Positions 25,027-34,776 of a stretch of DNA of 54,059 bases are shown here, in pieces; the stretch's first letter is position 1; each line of letters begins with the position of its first letter. The position numbers and the translations under genes are program-made. The stretch is from SMXL01 sp964527795 (lineage in GTDB: Bacteria; Bacteroidota; Rhodothermia; Rhodothermales; UBA10348): positions 1 to 54,059 of the forward strand of contig CAZGOS010000002.1 of assembly GCA_964527795.1 (NCBI GenBank). Direction: 5' to 3'. The notes beneath the pieces were generated by a model. That model was not told the DNA's origin. It did no database searches and was given only the letters and a program-made list of their open reading frames with translations.

Positions 25027-26277
25027 TTAGTCCATCATTTTTCGAAGGAAAGCGGGCACATCGGTGTCACCTTTCAAAATGCGCTCCGTGTTCTGAATCT
25101 CTTCGGCGTTGAGACGCCGTACCCCGGGTTCATCATTCGCGCCGTCTCCTCCGACAGGTTCGGCAGTCACAGTTGCTTTGCGACGTTGGTATGCAGGGAT
25201 ATCCAGATTCTTGAGGTTCTCTTCTCCCTTGTAATCGGCGACCGGGATATCACCGCGCAGTTGCAGAGTGCGACGCCGGGCGGCGCCGTCCGTTTTCAGA
25301 TGTCGGTCAAATCCTGTTGCGATGACGGTGATGCGCAGGTCTCCTCCCATGTTCTCGTCGATCACGGTTCCAAATATGACTTCGACGTCGTCTCCTGCTT
25401 CTTTCTGAATGATGCCGGTAGCAGCGGTCGCCTCCCGGATTCCGAGCGATCGCCCGGCCGTGATATTGACCAGAACATTTTTCGCGCCGTGAATCGATAT
25501 TCCATCCAGAAGCGGGCTGCACAGAGCTTCCGTTGCTGCGCGTTCAGCGCGGTTTTCGCCACTCGCGGTCGCGGCGCCCATCAGCGCCGTTCCGCCGTTC
25601 GTCATCGTCGTGCGCACGTCCGCGAAGTCGAGGTTGATCAGGCCGTGAACCGTGATCAGGTCACTTATACCGCGCGTGGCGTTGTATAACACTTCATCGG
25701 CTTCGACAAAAGCGTCGACCAGTGTCGTCGTCGCCTCAGAGATATCGAGGAGCCGTTCGTTTGGAATGACGATCAGCGTGTCGATCTGCTCCTTAAGGTA
25801 CTCAACGCCTTTTGAGGCGATTTCCATGCGGCGTTTCCCTTCGCAGTCGAATGGTTTTGTGACGATGGCTACCGACAGAACGCCGAGTTGCTTGGCAATT
25901 TCAGCAACGATAGGTACGCCGCCCGTACCCGTTCCGCCGCCCATCCCCGCAGTTATGAATACCATGTCGAAACCCTGCAGGGCATCGATAATTTCGTCGC
26001 GGTTCTCTTCAACGGCTTCCGCACCAACACTCGGCTTTGCCCCGGCGCCGAGTCCCTTTGTCAGATTCTGTCCCGCTTGGATTTTGCTGGGCGCAAGATT
26101 GGCGACCAGCGCCTGGGCATCCGTATTGATGACCCAGAAATCTACACCCGAGATCCCTTTCTCAATCATGTTGTTAACGGCGTTTCCACCGCCGCCGCCA
26201 ACACCCACGACACAGATCTTTGCCTCCTCATTCAAGGCATCGTCGAATGTAAAGTTTGTACTAAATGAAGTCTCCAT
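25027..26277 (-). CDS. ftsZ: Cell division GTPase FtsZ
   Basis: 416 aa tubulin-like GTPase that polymerises into the division ring. The GTP-binding signature GGGTGTG is at 113-119, with the N-terminal VVGVGGGGGNAVNNM loop at about 23-37. The T7 synergy loop NLDFADV (215-221) completes the catalytic site between subunits. A variable linker (about 320-400) carries acidic and basic residues, and the conserved C-terminal peptide DVPAFLRKMMD (406-416) binds FtsA and other partners. Last gene of the dcw cluster, 80 bp after ftsA; a hairpin follows. Confidence 0.98.
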   Translation of the reverse strand: METSFSTNFTFDDALNEEAKICVVGVGGGGGNAVNNMIEKGISGVDFWVINTDAQALVANLAPSKIQAGQNLTKGLGAGAKPSVGAEAVEENRDEIIDALQGFDMVFITAGMGGGTGTGGVPIVAEIAKQLGVLSVAIVTKPFDCEGKRRMEIASKGVEYLKEQIDTLIVIPNERLLDISEATTTLVDAFVEADEVLYNATRGISDLITVHGLINLDFADVRTTMTNGGTALMGAATASGENRAERAATEALCSPLLDGISIHGAKNVLVNITAGRSLGIREATAATGIIQKEAGDDVEVIFGTVIDENMGGDLRITVIATGFDRHLKTDGAARRRTLQLRGDIPVADYKGEENLKNLDIPAYQRRKATVTAEPVGGDGANDEPGVRRLNAEEIQNTERILKGDTDVPAFLRKMMD

Positions 26278-26357
26278 TTGAACCTCCAGTCGTTCGTTAA
26301 GACTACGTCTTGATTCTGCTCTGGACTGAGCTTGTCCAGTGCGATTCTGTTTGCTGC

Positions 26358-27620
26358 CTATAGTTCATCGAACCATGTTTTCATGCGGTTGGCGATGCTT
26401 CGCACAAGCCCATCACCGTTCATCGAACCGTTTGCACCTATTCCCATTTCCGTCCGGAAAGGCGTACCGCTGATCATCTCCGGGCGCAGACCATACATAA
26501 CCAGACCAACACCGGTTGCGAATTTCGGGTCGCTGACTTCCTGAACGATGCCACCTGAAATTCCCATGGGTCGGCCGATTCTGGCTTCGAGCCCCAGCAC
26601 CTGGGCGGCCAGTTCGTCCGTTCCGGAAATCATAGAACCCCCACCCGTCAACACCACACCAGCCGAAAGATGGCGCGAGTATCCGCTCCTTTTTATCTCA
26701 ATGGCTGCGATTTCGAGAATCTCTTCCATTCGTGGCTGAATGATCTGGGCAAGTGTACTTCGTCCGATTCGTTTATCCGTTCGTCCGCCAAATCCGGGGA
26801 TCGTTATATCATCGTCTTCGGCCATCTCGACCAGTGCAAGTCCAAAATTGCATTTCAACTGTTCTGCCTGGTCGCGCATCACGCCGAGTCCTTTTCTGAT
26901 GTCGTCCGTAACCTTGTTGCCGGCGACGGCGACCACGGCTGTGTGCCGGATGGTGTTGTCCTCGAATACAGCGATATCGGTCGTACCGCCACCTATGTCG
27001 ATCAAGGTTACCCCTACCTCCTTCTCATCCGAGTGCAGAACGGCAAAAGAGGACCCGAGCGGCTCCAGAACGATGTCATCGACATGAAATCCGGCCTTCT
27101 GAATGCAGCGGTAAATATTCTTCGCGGCTGAAACGAGTCCCGTGATGATGTGCACGTTCGCTTCGAGCCGCACGCCGCACATGCCGATGGGATCGACGAC
27201 TCCGTCCTGCCCGTCGACGATAAATTCCTGTGGAATCACGTGAAGGATTTCACGATCCGCCGGCATGGCAACGTGCGTCGTATCGTCGAGAAGACGCTGG
27301 ACGTCGGCGTCGGTGATCTCTCCATCTGAATTGGAAATGGTCACGACACCTCGTGACTGGAAGCTCTGGACGTGATCGCCGGCGATGCCCACAATGACAT
27401 TCTGAACATCAACACCGGCCATGCGCTCGGCTTCTTCCACGGCAAGCTGGACGGCAGAAACCGTTCTATCGATGTTAACGACGACACCTCGATTCAATCC
27501 GTCCGATTCGGAAACACCCACACCGAGCACATTGACGCGTTCGAGCTCATCCATTGAAGCAACGACGGCACATACCTTGGTGGTGCCGATATCGAGTCCT
27601 ACTACGATTCTTTCATTCAT
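26358..27620 (-). CDS. ftsA: Cell division protein FtsA
   Basis: 420 aa from the ATG at 27620, which starts the normal MNERIVVGLDIGTTK; a GTG 57 bp upstream would overlap ftsQ and add unrelated residues. Actin-like ATPase with phosphate-1 loop GLDIGTTK near residue 8, phosphate-2 loop LIDIGGGTTDIAVF, and adenosine motif VVLTGGGSMISG. The C-terminal helix (VRSIANRMKTWFDEL) is amphipathic and should bind the membrane. It tethers FtsZ to the membrane and recruits later division proteins. It lies 13 bp after ftsQ and 80 bp before ftsZ, the usual order. Confidence 0.98.
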   Translation of the reverse strand: MNERIVVGLDIGTTKVCAVVASMDELERVNVLGVGVSESDGLNRGVVVNIDRTVSAVQLAVEEAERMAGVDVQNVIVGIAGDHVQSFQSRGVVTISNSDGEITDADVQRLLDDTTHVAMPADREILHVIPQEFIVDGQDGVVDPIGMCGVRLEANVHIITGLVSAAKNIYRCIQKAGFHVDDIVLEPLGSSFAVLHSDEKEVGVTLIDIGGGTTDIAVFEDNTIRHTAVVAVAGNKVTDDIRKGLGVMRDQAEQLKCNFGLALVEMAEDDDITIPGFGGRTDKRIGRSTLAQIIQPRMEEILEIAAIEIKRSGYSRHLSAGVVLTGGGSMISGTDELAAQVLGLEARIGRPMGISGGIVQEVSDPKFATGVGLVMYGLRPEMISGTPFRTEMGIGANGSMNGDGLVRSIANRMKTWFDEL

Positions 27621-27633
27621 GATGTCTGTATCT

Positions 27634-28410
27634 TTATTGATCCGTGAATGGGCCGCGAGCCGATCGGGCTTTTTCACGGGCGATAATCTGACCGGAAAAA
27701 CGGAGGTCTATTAATTCGAACGTGCGATCCTGACGCCTGACCATTCGCTGGTTCCAGAACTCAGCCAGTCGTTCGAGTTTATTTTCAAAATCGTCGTACC
27801 CGAGACGGACCGGAGTCGAGTTGTGCAATCCGGACGGTTCGAGTCTCAGCCAGAACTCGCCCTGATTCACGATCGCCTCTGAAATAAGAATCCCGGCTCG
27901 CTCACGTGTATTTGCAAGGGCGGTCAAGAATTCGAGCATGCGCGCGTCCTCGGTCGGTCTCATCGGATGGTATTCCTCCGGATACCCGGTAAGCAGTGGA
28001 ACATCGTATGCCGACGCGTGAGAAGGCGGCATCTGGTATCCGTAGGCATCCAGATAAAAGCCCGGTCTGCCGCCGGGCAACAAAACCTGCACGATTGGTG
28101 CTCTCTCGCGAATACCAATAATCAGCGTGCCGGTTGGAAGTCGGGTCACATTGGCCCGCGCGACCCACGGGTGATGCGATACGCGGTCTGCAATCAGGCG
28201 CGGAGCTGTCTGGAACATGACGCTGCCCGTTTCAATGCGCGCGAGATCTCTGATTTCATCCGGTCCCGCATTGCTTGCTCCCTGCACATTGACGTGTTCA
28301 ACCTCGACGCGCATCAGCCATCCCCATCCCATGATCCCACTCACGAGAACAATGAGGATAAACATCCCCTGCAGATAACCGGATCGTCTGATATATCCCG
28401 GGAAACCCAT
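27634..28410 (-). CDS. ftsQ: Cell division protein FtsQ
   Basis: 258 aa from the ATG at 28410, five bases after the murC stop; a TTG at 28419 would overlap murC. Short cytoplasmic tail, a transmembrane helix at about 13-33, a POTRA domain (about 36-105, VEVEHVNVQGASNAGPDEIRDLA and later VANVTRLPTGTLIIGIRERAPI-type strands) and a beta-rich C-terminal domain. Known role: scaffold of the FtsQLB complex that activates septal wall synthesis. FtsB is not in the window. Confidence 0.93.
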   Translation of the reverse strand: MGFPGYIRRSGYLQGMFILIVLVSGIMGWGWLMRVEVEHVNVQGASNAGPDEIRDLARIETGSVMFQTAPRLIADRVSHHPWVARANVTRLPTGTLIIGIRERAPIVQVLLPGGRPGFYLDAYGYQMPPSHASAYDVPLLTGYPEEYHPMRPTEDARMLEFLTALANTRERAGILISEAIVNQGEFWLRLEPSGLHNSTPVRLGYDDFENKLERLAEFWNQRMVRRQDRTFELIDLRFSGQIIAREKARSARGPFTDQ

Positions 28411-28415
28411 CTTAA

Positions 28416-29888
28416 TCAAGCGGAATCTTCAGTTGTAACATCGGCAGCGGAGATATCGGACACCGACTCGTCCGCGCGTGTGCGCAGTTCATCGACGAGC
28501 ACTCGACTGTAGCGCCAGATATCCCCGGCGCCAAGCGTGAGAACCACATCACCCGTGCGAACCAGGCCGGCAACAAAAGAGGGCATCTTCTCCCGATCGC
28601 GGACATAATGCACTTCGCGGTGTCCAAACGACTGCGCGAGATCGGCAATCACCGATCCATCCACACCTTCTATCGGTTCCTCCCGTGCTCCGTAGATGTC
28701 CATGAGCACGAGCACATCTGCGTCGAAGAACGACCGGGCAAACGCTTCCTTGAAATCTTTCGTCCGCGAATAAAGATGCGGTTGGAAAACGGCTACCAAA
28801 CGGGCGTCTTTCCAGCATTCGGCAGCCGCCTCAAGCGTCGCCAGTATTTCCGTTGGGTGGTGCGCGTAGTCGTCGATGACTTTTATTCCGTCGACTTCGC
28901 CAATCTCGTGCAGCCTTCGCTGCACTCCCGCGTAGGATTTCAGCCCTTCCTCGATCTGCTCGAAGTCCATATCGAGTTCAAGACCTACGGCGATCGCAGC
29001 CAGGGCATTTCGCACATTGTGATGACCAGGTACATTCAGTGTCGCCCGGCCCAGGAATGCGTGGTGGTAGTAGACATCGAACGTCATGATCGATTTATCC
29101 TGTTGTACGTTCTCTGCCCGAACATCGGCCTGGCGAGTGTATCCATACGTCACGATCCGTCGTTCGATACGGTCCAGAATGGCTTGAATATTAAAATCAT
29201 CCAGGCAAACGATGGCCGCACCGAAGAACGGAACACTGTCCGCGAACTGCACAAACGCGTCCAGGATGTCGTCCAGGTCATCATATATATCAAGATGTTC
29301 TTCTTCGATATTCGTAATGACGGCGAGGGACGGCGTCAACCGAAGAAATGTTCGGTCGTATTCGTCCGCCTCTACCAGGATGATATCACCTTCTCCCGAC
29401 CGCGCATTCGAAGCAAACACGGTAACCTTGCCACCGACTATAATGGTCGGATCAAATCCGCCGGCCGATACCACAGCGCCCGCCATCGAAGTCGTCGTTG
29501 TTTTTCCATGCGTGCCGGCAATGCCGACGCCAAACTTCATTCGCATGAGCTCGCCCAACATGACGGCTCGGGAAATCAGTGGAATCCGGCGAGATTCAGC
29601 CTCTTTGGTCTCCGGATTCGTTTTCGGTTCGATGGCAGAAGAATACACGACCACGTCCGGGTCGCCGATCTGCCGCGAGTCGTGACCCTCGTAGATAGTA
29701 GCACCCCTTCCGCGCAGTCGATCCGTGACGTCTGTTCGCTGCAAATCCGAACCAGTGACGGCGTAACCACGCGCCAGCAGCACCTCGGCAATCGAACTCA
29801 TTCCGATTCCACCGATGCCGACCATATGTACGCTTCGGAGACGGCCGAGTGTCGGTTGGCGTCGCGGTATGTTCGGGTTCTCTATCAT
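28416..29888 (-). CDS. murC: UDP-N-acetylmuramate--L-alanine ligase
   Basis: 490 aa cytosolic Mur ligase that adds L-Ala to UDP-MurNAc with ATP. N-terminal Rossmann domain with VHMVGIGGIGMSSIAE (about 20-35) binding the UDP-sugar; central ATPase domain with GTHGKTTTTS (125-134); EADEYDRTFL (Mg2+ site) and DDYAHHPTEI follow, with a C-terminal domain. The start ATG overlaps the last bases of murG (ATGA-type overlap at 29885-29888), so translation is probably coupled. Followed by ftsQ after five bases. Confidence 0.98.
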   Translation of the reverse strand: MIENPNIPRRQPTLGRLRSVHMVGIGGIGMSSIAEVLLARGYAVTGSDLQRTDVTDRLRGRGATIYEGHDSRQIGDPDVVVYSSAIEPKTNPETKEAESRRIPLISRAVMLGELMRMKFGVGIAGTHGKTTTTSMAGAVVSAGGFDPTIIVGGKVTVFASNARSGEGDIILVEADEYDRTFLRLTPSLAVITNIEEEHLDIYDDLDDILDAFVQFADSVPFFGAAIVCLDDFNIQAILDRIERRIVTYGYTRQADVRAENVQQDKSIMTFDVYYHHAFLGRATLNVPGHHNVRNALAAIAVGLELDMDFEQIEEGLKSYAGVQRRLHEIGEVDGIKVIDDYAHHPTEILATLEAAAECWKDARLVAVFQPHLYSRTKDFKEAFARSFFDADVLVLMDIYGAREEPIEGVDGSVIADLAQSFGHREVHYVRDREKMPSFVAGLVRTGDVVLTLGAGDIWRYSRVLVDELRTRADESVSDISAADVTTEDSA

Positions 29889-31015
29889 ATCCTCCTGAGT
29901 CCAGCCAGGCGGAGCACGTCAGAGGCAATCGCCTCGGCAGCATCGGGAGTCGCATTTCTCCTCGCGGAATCCGACATTTTGCCCAGTCGTTCGCCATCCG
30001 TCCATATCGATCGCCACAGATCGTACAGCCGACTCCGCATCTCACATTCCGGAAGCACTTCCGACGCGCCCACGGCCACCATCCCGCGTGCGTTTTTAGT
30101 CTGGTGATCCTCTGCGACGTTGGGCGACGGTATCAGTATGGCTGGTGTCCCTGTTGCCAACAACTCGCTGCATGTAAGTGCGCCCGCCCGGCAAACTGCC
30201 ATATCTGCAGCAGCGTAAGCCATATCCATTCGTTCGATATACTTCAGCAGCAGAAGCCGCGAATGAGGTTCAACAGATTTTTCGACGCGATCGAAGTACC
30301 TGGGGCCCGTCTGCCATATCACAACCACAGCCGGATCGCGCAGGAAGTCCTTCACCTGGCGCTCAAGTGTCTGGTTGATGGCAAGACTACCACCGGAACC
30401 ACCCAGAACAAGCAATACCCTCTGATCTGGAGCGATCTCAAAAAATGCACGGGCCTGCTCTGGAGATACCTCGGCCAGCTCCCTCCGAACCGGATTTCCG
30501 GAAAGAACCGTGCGTTCTGCCGGAAACGACTGCAAAGTCTCCTGAAACGCTGTATGAATGCGATCTGCAAAGCGGCTGAGTAGGCGATTTGTGATCCCTA
30601 CGTGGGCATTCTGTTCCTGGATCAGAACGGGGCGCCGTCTCTGGTGCGCAGCCCAGATGACCGGACCTGCAACATACCCTCCCGTACCGACAGCGACATC
30701 GGCGTCAAAGTGATCGACCAGATTCCAGCTCTGCCAGGCGCCTTTCATCGCGGTGAACGGCACTTTCAGGTTGGTCAGCGCCGGCCTGCGTTCGATACCC
30801 TGTGCCGCGACATCGTGGATGGGGTAACCGGCTTTTGGAACCGCTCGCCATTCGATTCGATCTTTCGAGCCGGCAAACGCTACGACGGCATCAGGCCGCA
30901 GACGTTTTACGGCGTCTGCAATCGCAATCGCCGGATACACATGTCCACCGGTACCTCCACCTGTGATAAGTATGCGTGGTGGGTCCGCGCGTTGATATGA
31001 GAGTGCCGTTGTCAT
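29885..31015 (-). CDS. murG: UDP-GlcNAc:lipid I N-acetylglucosaminyltransferase
   Basis: 376 aa GT-B enzyme that turns lipid I into lipid II on the inner face of the membrane. Glycine-rich loops typical of MurG: TGGGTGGHVYPA (18-29) and LGGSGGSLAINQTLE in the C-terminal UDP-GlcNAc domain; CRAGALTCSELLATGTPAILIPSP is the family signature. Start seven bases after the ftsW stop; the stop overlaps the murC start. The first eight bases of the gene (ATGACAAC) are also present 11 bases upstream across the ftsW stop, which may be chance. Confidence 0.98.
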   Translation of the reverse strand: MTTALSYQRADPPRILITGGGTGGHVYPAIAIADAVKRLRPDAVVAFAGSKDRIEWRAVPKAGYPIHDVAAQGIERRPALTNLKVPFTAMKGAWQSWNLVDHFDADVAVGTGGYVAGPVIWAAHQRRRPVLIQEQNAHVGITNRLLSRFADRIHTAFQETLQSFPAERTVLSGNPVRRELAEVSPEQARAFFEIAPDQRVLLVLGGSGGSLAINQTLERQVKDFLRDPAVVVIWQTGPRYFDRVEKSVEPHSRLLLLKYIERMDMAYAAADMAVCRAGALTCSELLATGTPAILIPSPNVAEDHQTKNARGMVAVGASEVLPECEMRSRLYDLWRSIWTDGERLGKMSDSARRNATPDAAEAIASDVLRLAGLRRI

Positions 31016-31022
31016 TCTGTTG

Positions 31023-32162
31023 TCATCGCACCTGGCGTGATACGTTCAGTAGAATGCCCATCATAATTCCGCTCGTGATCAGCGATGTGCCTCCATACGA
31101 CACAAACGGTAGCGCCAATCCTGTAACCGGCAGGAGCCCGGCGGCTACACCTGCGTGTACGAATCCGTAAAGGGACAGCATGATTACGAGACCGATGCTG
31201 ATAAACAATCCCAATGGGTCGGGGGCTCGCCGCGCTATTCTGAGCAGTCCGCGAAAGAGAATCACCACGTAAACAAGAAGAAGAAGAAGCGCACCGATTA
31301 CACCGTATTCTTCAGCGATGATGGCGTAAATAAAATCGTTGTAGGGCGCCGGCAGGAAATCTCGCTGTACGCTTTTCCCTGGGCCGACACCGGACAGGCC
31401 GCCCATTGCAAAGGCGATTTTCGCCTGTTTGGCCTGGTACCCCTCATCCAATTCCGAAAAAACCTCCGCTGACTCCGTGTTCGGAAAAAGTCTGATGCCC
31501 GCATAGGATTCGAGTCGAGCCGCCCGCCCCGGCGATGCAAGCAGTAACATGTACGCGAGCAGCACGCCAACCAGGCACGTAGAAGCGAGGTGCAGCACGC
31601 TTACCCGGGCGATGAAACACATGGTAAGCACGGCTGCCAGTACAAGGGCGGCTGTCGAGAGATCCTCGATTCCAATCGCTGCAACGGTAATCAGCACCCA
31701 GACGAATATGGGTGCAAACGCCCGTGAGAAAGACTTGATATATGTCTGCTTTTTCGCAAGAAGTACGGCGACATACAATAAAAGGGCTACTTTTGCCAGG
31801 TCGGACGGCTGAAAGCCGAATGAACCGAAACGTAGCCACCTCGCCGCACCCCCCGAAACCGCCCCCACAAGCTGCACCGCGAGCAGTAAGGCGAGAGCAA
31901 CAACAAGCGCCACCTGACCATATCTCGCGATTTTGTGGTAATCGATTAAACTGAACCCCCCCATAAGGGCCAGCGCCAGCCCGACGCGGAACAGGTGATT
32001 GAACAGGAATCGTTCGGTATCCCCACCCGATTTGGTCACAGCCAGAAACGAAACGGCGCTATAGACAGCCACAACCCCGACAGCCGCCAGGACCAGGACG
32101 GACCAGAGAACAAACTTGTCTACTGGACCCTGCACAGTTGCTGTTGTCGCTTTTTTCGTCAT
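31023..32162 (-). CDS. ftsW: Septal peptidoglycan glycosyltransferase FtsW (SEDS family)
   Basis: 379 aa integral membrane protein with about ten transmembrane helices. SEDS hallmarks include GGAARWLRFGSFGFQPSDLAKVALLLY (about 107-133) and FIYAIIAEEYGVIGALLLLL, and the C-terminal PVTGLALPFVSYGGTSL stretch with its conserved glycines. It polymerises lipid II at the septum with its cognate class B PBP, here FtsI, encoded in the same cluster. Its stop is seven bases before the murG start; the murD stop is 29 bases upstream of its start. Confidence 0.97.
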   Translation of the reverse strand: MTKKATTATVQGPVDKFVLWSVLVLAAVGVVAVYSAVSFLAVTKSGGDTERFLFNHLFRVGLALALMGGFSLIDYHKIARYGQVALVVALALLLAVQLVGAVSGGAARWLRFGSFGFQPSDLAKVALLLYVAVLLAKKQTYIKSFSRAFAPIFVWVLITVAAIGIEDLSTAALVLAAVLTMCFIARVSVLHLASTCLVGVLLAYMLLLASPGRAARLESYAGIRLFPNTESAEVFSELDEGYQAKQAKIAFAMGGLSGVGPGKSVQRDFLPAPYNDFIYAIIAEEYGVIGALLLLLVYVVILFRGLLRIARRAPDPLGLFISIGLVIMLSLYGFVHAGVAAGLLPVTGLALPFVSYGGTSLITSGIMMGILLNVSRQVR

Positions 32163-32191
32163 CCGTATCTAATTGCTTCTTCCGGTCTTCG

Positions 32192-33571
32192 TCAGAGATC
32201 CGAAACGAGTCTTTTGAATTCGTCGCCTCGTTCTTCAAAGTTTTCAAACATGTCGAAGGAGGCACATGCCGGACTGAGCAGGACGACTTCTCCCGGCCGA
32301 CCAAGGAGTGATGCGTAGCGCACGGCATCACTCATTCCGTCGGCGAGTATGCATTGATCAACAAAGTCACCCAGTGCAACCTCCACCTTTTCCGCGCTTT
32401 CTCCCATAGCGATCAGGACGCGGACTCGTTGGGATACAATCTTTTTCAAAGGTTCGTAATCGTTTCCTTTATCCCTTCCTCCGGCGATCAGGACGACAGA
32501 TTGGTTCATGCTTTCCAGCGCATACCAGACGGCGTTCACATTCGTCGCCTTCGAATCGTTGACGTATTGCAGGCCGTCGACCTCTCGTACCAGTTCAAGC
32601 CGATGCGGAACGCCTTCGAAACTTGACAGGCTTGAGCGAACGATCTCGCTGCGTACCTCCATCACTCGCGCAGCAATAGCCGCCGCCAGTGAATTGCCCG
32701 CGTTGTGCCGGCCCCGAAGGGCCAACTCATGTGATTGCATTAGCACCTCTTCTTTTGCTCCCGCCCGAAGAACAAGAGCGTTATCCCGAATAAATCCCGC
32801 TGCTGCGCTGATATCAGAAAGCGAGAATGCGTACGTGCTCGGCCCGGAATTCCAGTCCTTTGTTGCCAGGCCACCCATAATCACGTCGTCATCCATATTG
32901 TAAATGAACGCATCACTCTCCGTCTGATTCTCACAGATCCGGAGTTTGCTCGCTGCATAAGCCGACATGTCGTTTCCGTACCGATCCATGTGATCGGGGG
33001 TGATATTCAGCAACACGCTCACATTCGGTCTGAAGGAAGCCACGTGATCGAGCTGAAAACTCGAAACCTCGAGCACTACGACATCCTCCGGCCCGGAATC
33101 CTTTACAACATTGGAAAACGGATTTCCAATATTGCCTGCCACGAACACCGTTTTTCCTGCCGCTGCGAAAATGTTTCCGAGCAGGGAAGTCGTCGTGGTC
33201 TTTCCGTTCGAACCCGTAACGGCGACGATCGGAGCCTGGCAAAACCAGGACGCCACCTCTATTTCCGAATAAATAGCCAGCCCCTGTTTCCTGGCTCCTT
33301 CGAGTATATCCGCCGTATCGGGCACTCCCGGACTGGTAACGACATAGTCAGCCTCCAGAGCACGGCCCGTATGTCTCCCATCTTCGTAGGCAATCCCTGC
33401 GTCTTTCAAATACCGTCTATTGTCGGGATCGATCGCAGCATTATCCGTCACAAAAACAGAGGCACCGGCATATTTTAGAAGGCGCGCCGCAGCCATTCCG
33501 CTACGCGCGGCCCCGATCACGGTTGCCCGCATCCTTTCTGCTTTTGGTGATATGATTGCTCTTCCGGTCAT
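32192..33571 (-). CDS. murD: UDP-N-acetylmuramoylalanine--D-glutamate ligase
   Basis: 459 aa from the ATG at 33571; an ATG at 33532 gives MRATVIGAARSG, closer to the usual family N-terminus and just after an AGAAAGG, so the start is uncertain by 13 residues. Rossmann domain (ATVIGAARSGMAAARLL), ATPase domain with VTGSNGKTTTTSLLG, the metal site region and a C-terminal domain with LIAGGRDKGNDY. Adds D-Glu to UDP-MurNAc-L-Ala. Lies 22 bases after mraY and 29 before ftsW. Confidence 0.97.
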   Translation of the reverse strand: MTGRAIISPKAERMRATVIGAARSGMAAARLLKYAGASVFVTDNAAIDPDNRRYLKDAGIAYEDGRHTGRALEADYVVTSPGVPDTADILEGARKQGLAIYSEIEVASWFCQAPIVAVTGSNGKTTTTSLLGNIFAAAGKTVFVAGNIGNPFSNVVKDSGPEDVVVLEVSSFQLDHVASFRPNVSVLLNITPDHMDRYGNDMSAYAASKLRICENQTESDAFIYNMDDDVIMGGLATKDWNSGPSTYAFSLSDISAAAGFIRDNALVLRAGAKEEVLMQSHELALRGRHNAGNSLAAAIAARVMEVRSEIVRSSLSSFEGVPHRLELVREVDGLQYVNDSKATNVNAVWYALESMNQSVVLIAGGRDKGNDYEPLKKIVSQRVRVLIAMGESAEKVEVALGDFVDQCILADGMSDAVRYASLLGRPGEVVLLSPACASFDMFENFEERGDEFKRLVSDL

Positions 33572-33593
33572 TCGTTGAGGGTTGGTCCGAGCG

Positions 33594-34751
33594 TCACCGA
33601 ATTCTGAGAACGAGCAACGCGGCAATCACTGTCAGCGTAGTGATCAGCCAGAATCGCACGACAATTTTGGCCTCATGCATACCCGCGGCTTCAAAGTGAT
33701 GATGGATCGGTGCCATCCGGAATATTCGTTTGCCTATTCCTGTTTTTCTGCGCGTGTACCGGAAATAGGTCGTCTGAATAATCACGGAGAAGGATTCCAG
33801 GAAAAAGACGGCACACAGAATCGGAAGCAGCAGTTCTTTTCGAATCATCAGTGCGAGCGTACCGACCGCCGCACCCAGGGACAGCGATCCCGTATCACCC
33901 ATAAAGACGGACGCCGGATAACCGTTGTACCACAGGAAACCAAAACAGGCAGCGGCAAGCGCCGATGCAAAAACGGTCAGCTCCGAGGCGCCCGGAAGAA
34001 GCATTTCGTTCAGATAGTTGGAAAAGACGACGTTGCCGGCGATGAAGCAGAGCGCCGTAAGGCCAATTGCTACGATTCCCGTCACCCCGGCCGCCAGTCC
34101 GTCGAGTCCGTCCGTGAGATTGACGGAGTTTGACAGCGCCGTCACAACGAAAATCACGATGGGGATGTAAATCACCCAACCCAGATCGACGCCCTGAATA
34201 ACGTATTTGAGAAAGTCGTAGTCGAGTGTTTCATCTGCGACGAAGGGCAGATAGGTGAGCGCCTTAAAATCGCTGAATTGGGGATGGAAATAGAGCACCG
34301 TGCCCACCAGAAGCCCGAGTGTGACCTGTCCGATCAACTTGATTCGAGCCGGTAATCCACTCTTGTTCTGCCGAACGACCTTGATATAGTCGTCTGCAAA
34401 GCCGAAGACACCCATCCACGCAGTGGCCAGCATGATGAGCCAGACATATACTTCCATGATCGCTCCCCAGAGCAGCGTGGATCCCAACACCGAAAGCAGA
34501 ATGATCAGCCCGCCCATCGTCGGCGTTCCGCTCTTATGGGTGTGATCTACGACTCCCGCGATCATACCTTCCCGGACCGTTTCGCCCAGCTGTTTTTTCG
34601 CCAGCCAATTGATGATTGACCGACCGACAAATAGTGAGATCGCCAGCGCCGTGATGGCCGCGAGAGAGGCCCGCACGGTCGAAAATTGGATAACCTGAAA
34701 ACCGGGCGGCTGAAACGCCTCTTCCAGATAGGATATCAGGTAATAAAGCAT
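33594..34751 (-). CDS. mraY: Phospho-N-acetylmuramoyl-pentapeptide transferase
   Basis: 385 aa, about ten transmembrane helices. The MraY signatures are present: DHTHKSGTPTMGGL, FADDYIKVVRQNKSGLPARIK, NSVNLTDGLDGLAAG and PIHHHFE near the end (magnesium and UDP-MurNAc-pentapeptide contacts). It makes lipid I by moving phospho-MurNAc-pentapeptide to undecaprenyl phosphate at the inner face of the membrane. It starts 25 bases after the murE stop. murF, whose product makes its substrate, is not between murE and mraY. Confidence 0.98.
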   Translation of the reverse strand: MLYYLISYLEEAFQPPGFQVIQFSTVRASLAAITALAISLFVGRSIINWLAKKQLGETVREGMIAGVVDHTHKSGTPTMGGLIILLSVLGSTLLWGAIMEVYVWLIMLATAWMGVFGFADDYIKVVRQNKSGLPARIKLIGQVTLGLLVGTVLYFHPQFSDFKALTYLPFVADETLDYDFLKYVIQGVDLGWVIYIPIVIFVVTALSNSVNLTDGLDGLAAGVTGIVAIGLTALCFIAGNVVFSNYLNEMLLPGASELTVFASALAAACFGFLWYNGYPASVFMGDTGSLSLGAAVGTLALMIRKELLLPILCAVFFLESFSVIIQTTYFRYTRRKTGIGKRIFRMAPIHHHFEAAGMHEAKIVVRFWLITTLTVIAALLVLRIR

Positions 34752-34776
34752 AGAGTCTCCTTCGTACAGCTCCGGC

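Noticed and set aside
28608..30107. Long plus-strand open frame (about 499 codons) opposite murC and murG
   Set aside because: It lies antisense to two certain Mur genes, has no recognisable domain, and its composition is that of a complementary-frame shadow.
31004..31022. ATGACAAC duplicated 11 bp apart at the ftsW/murG junction
   Set aside because: Only eight bases are shared and the period is 11, so it does not fit the 12/15-bp arrays; likely chance.
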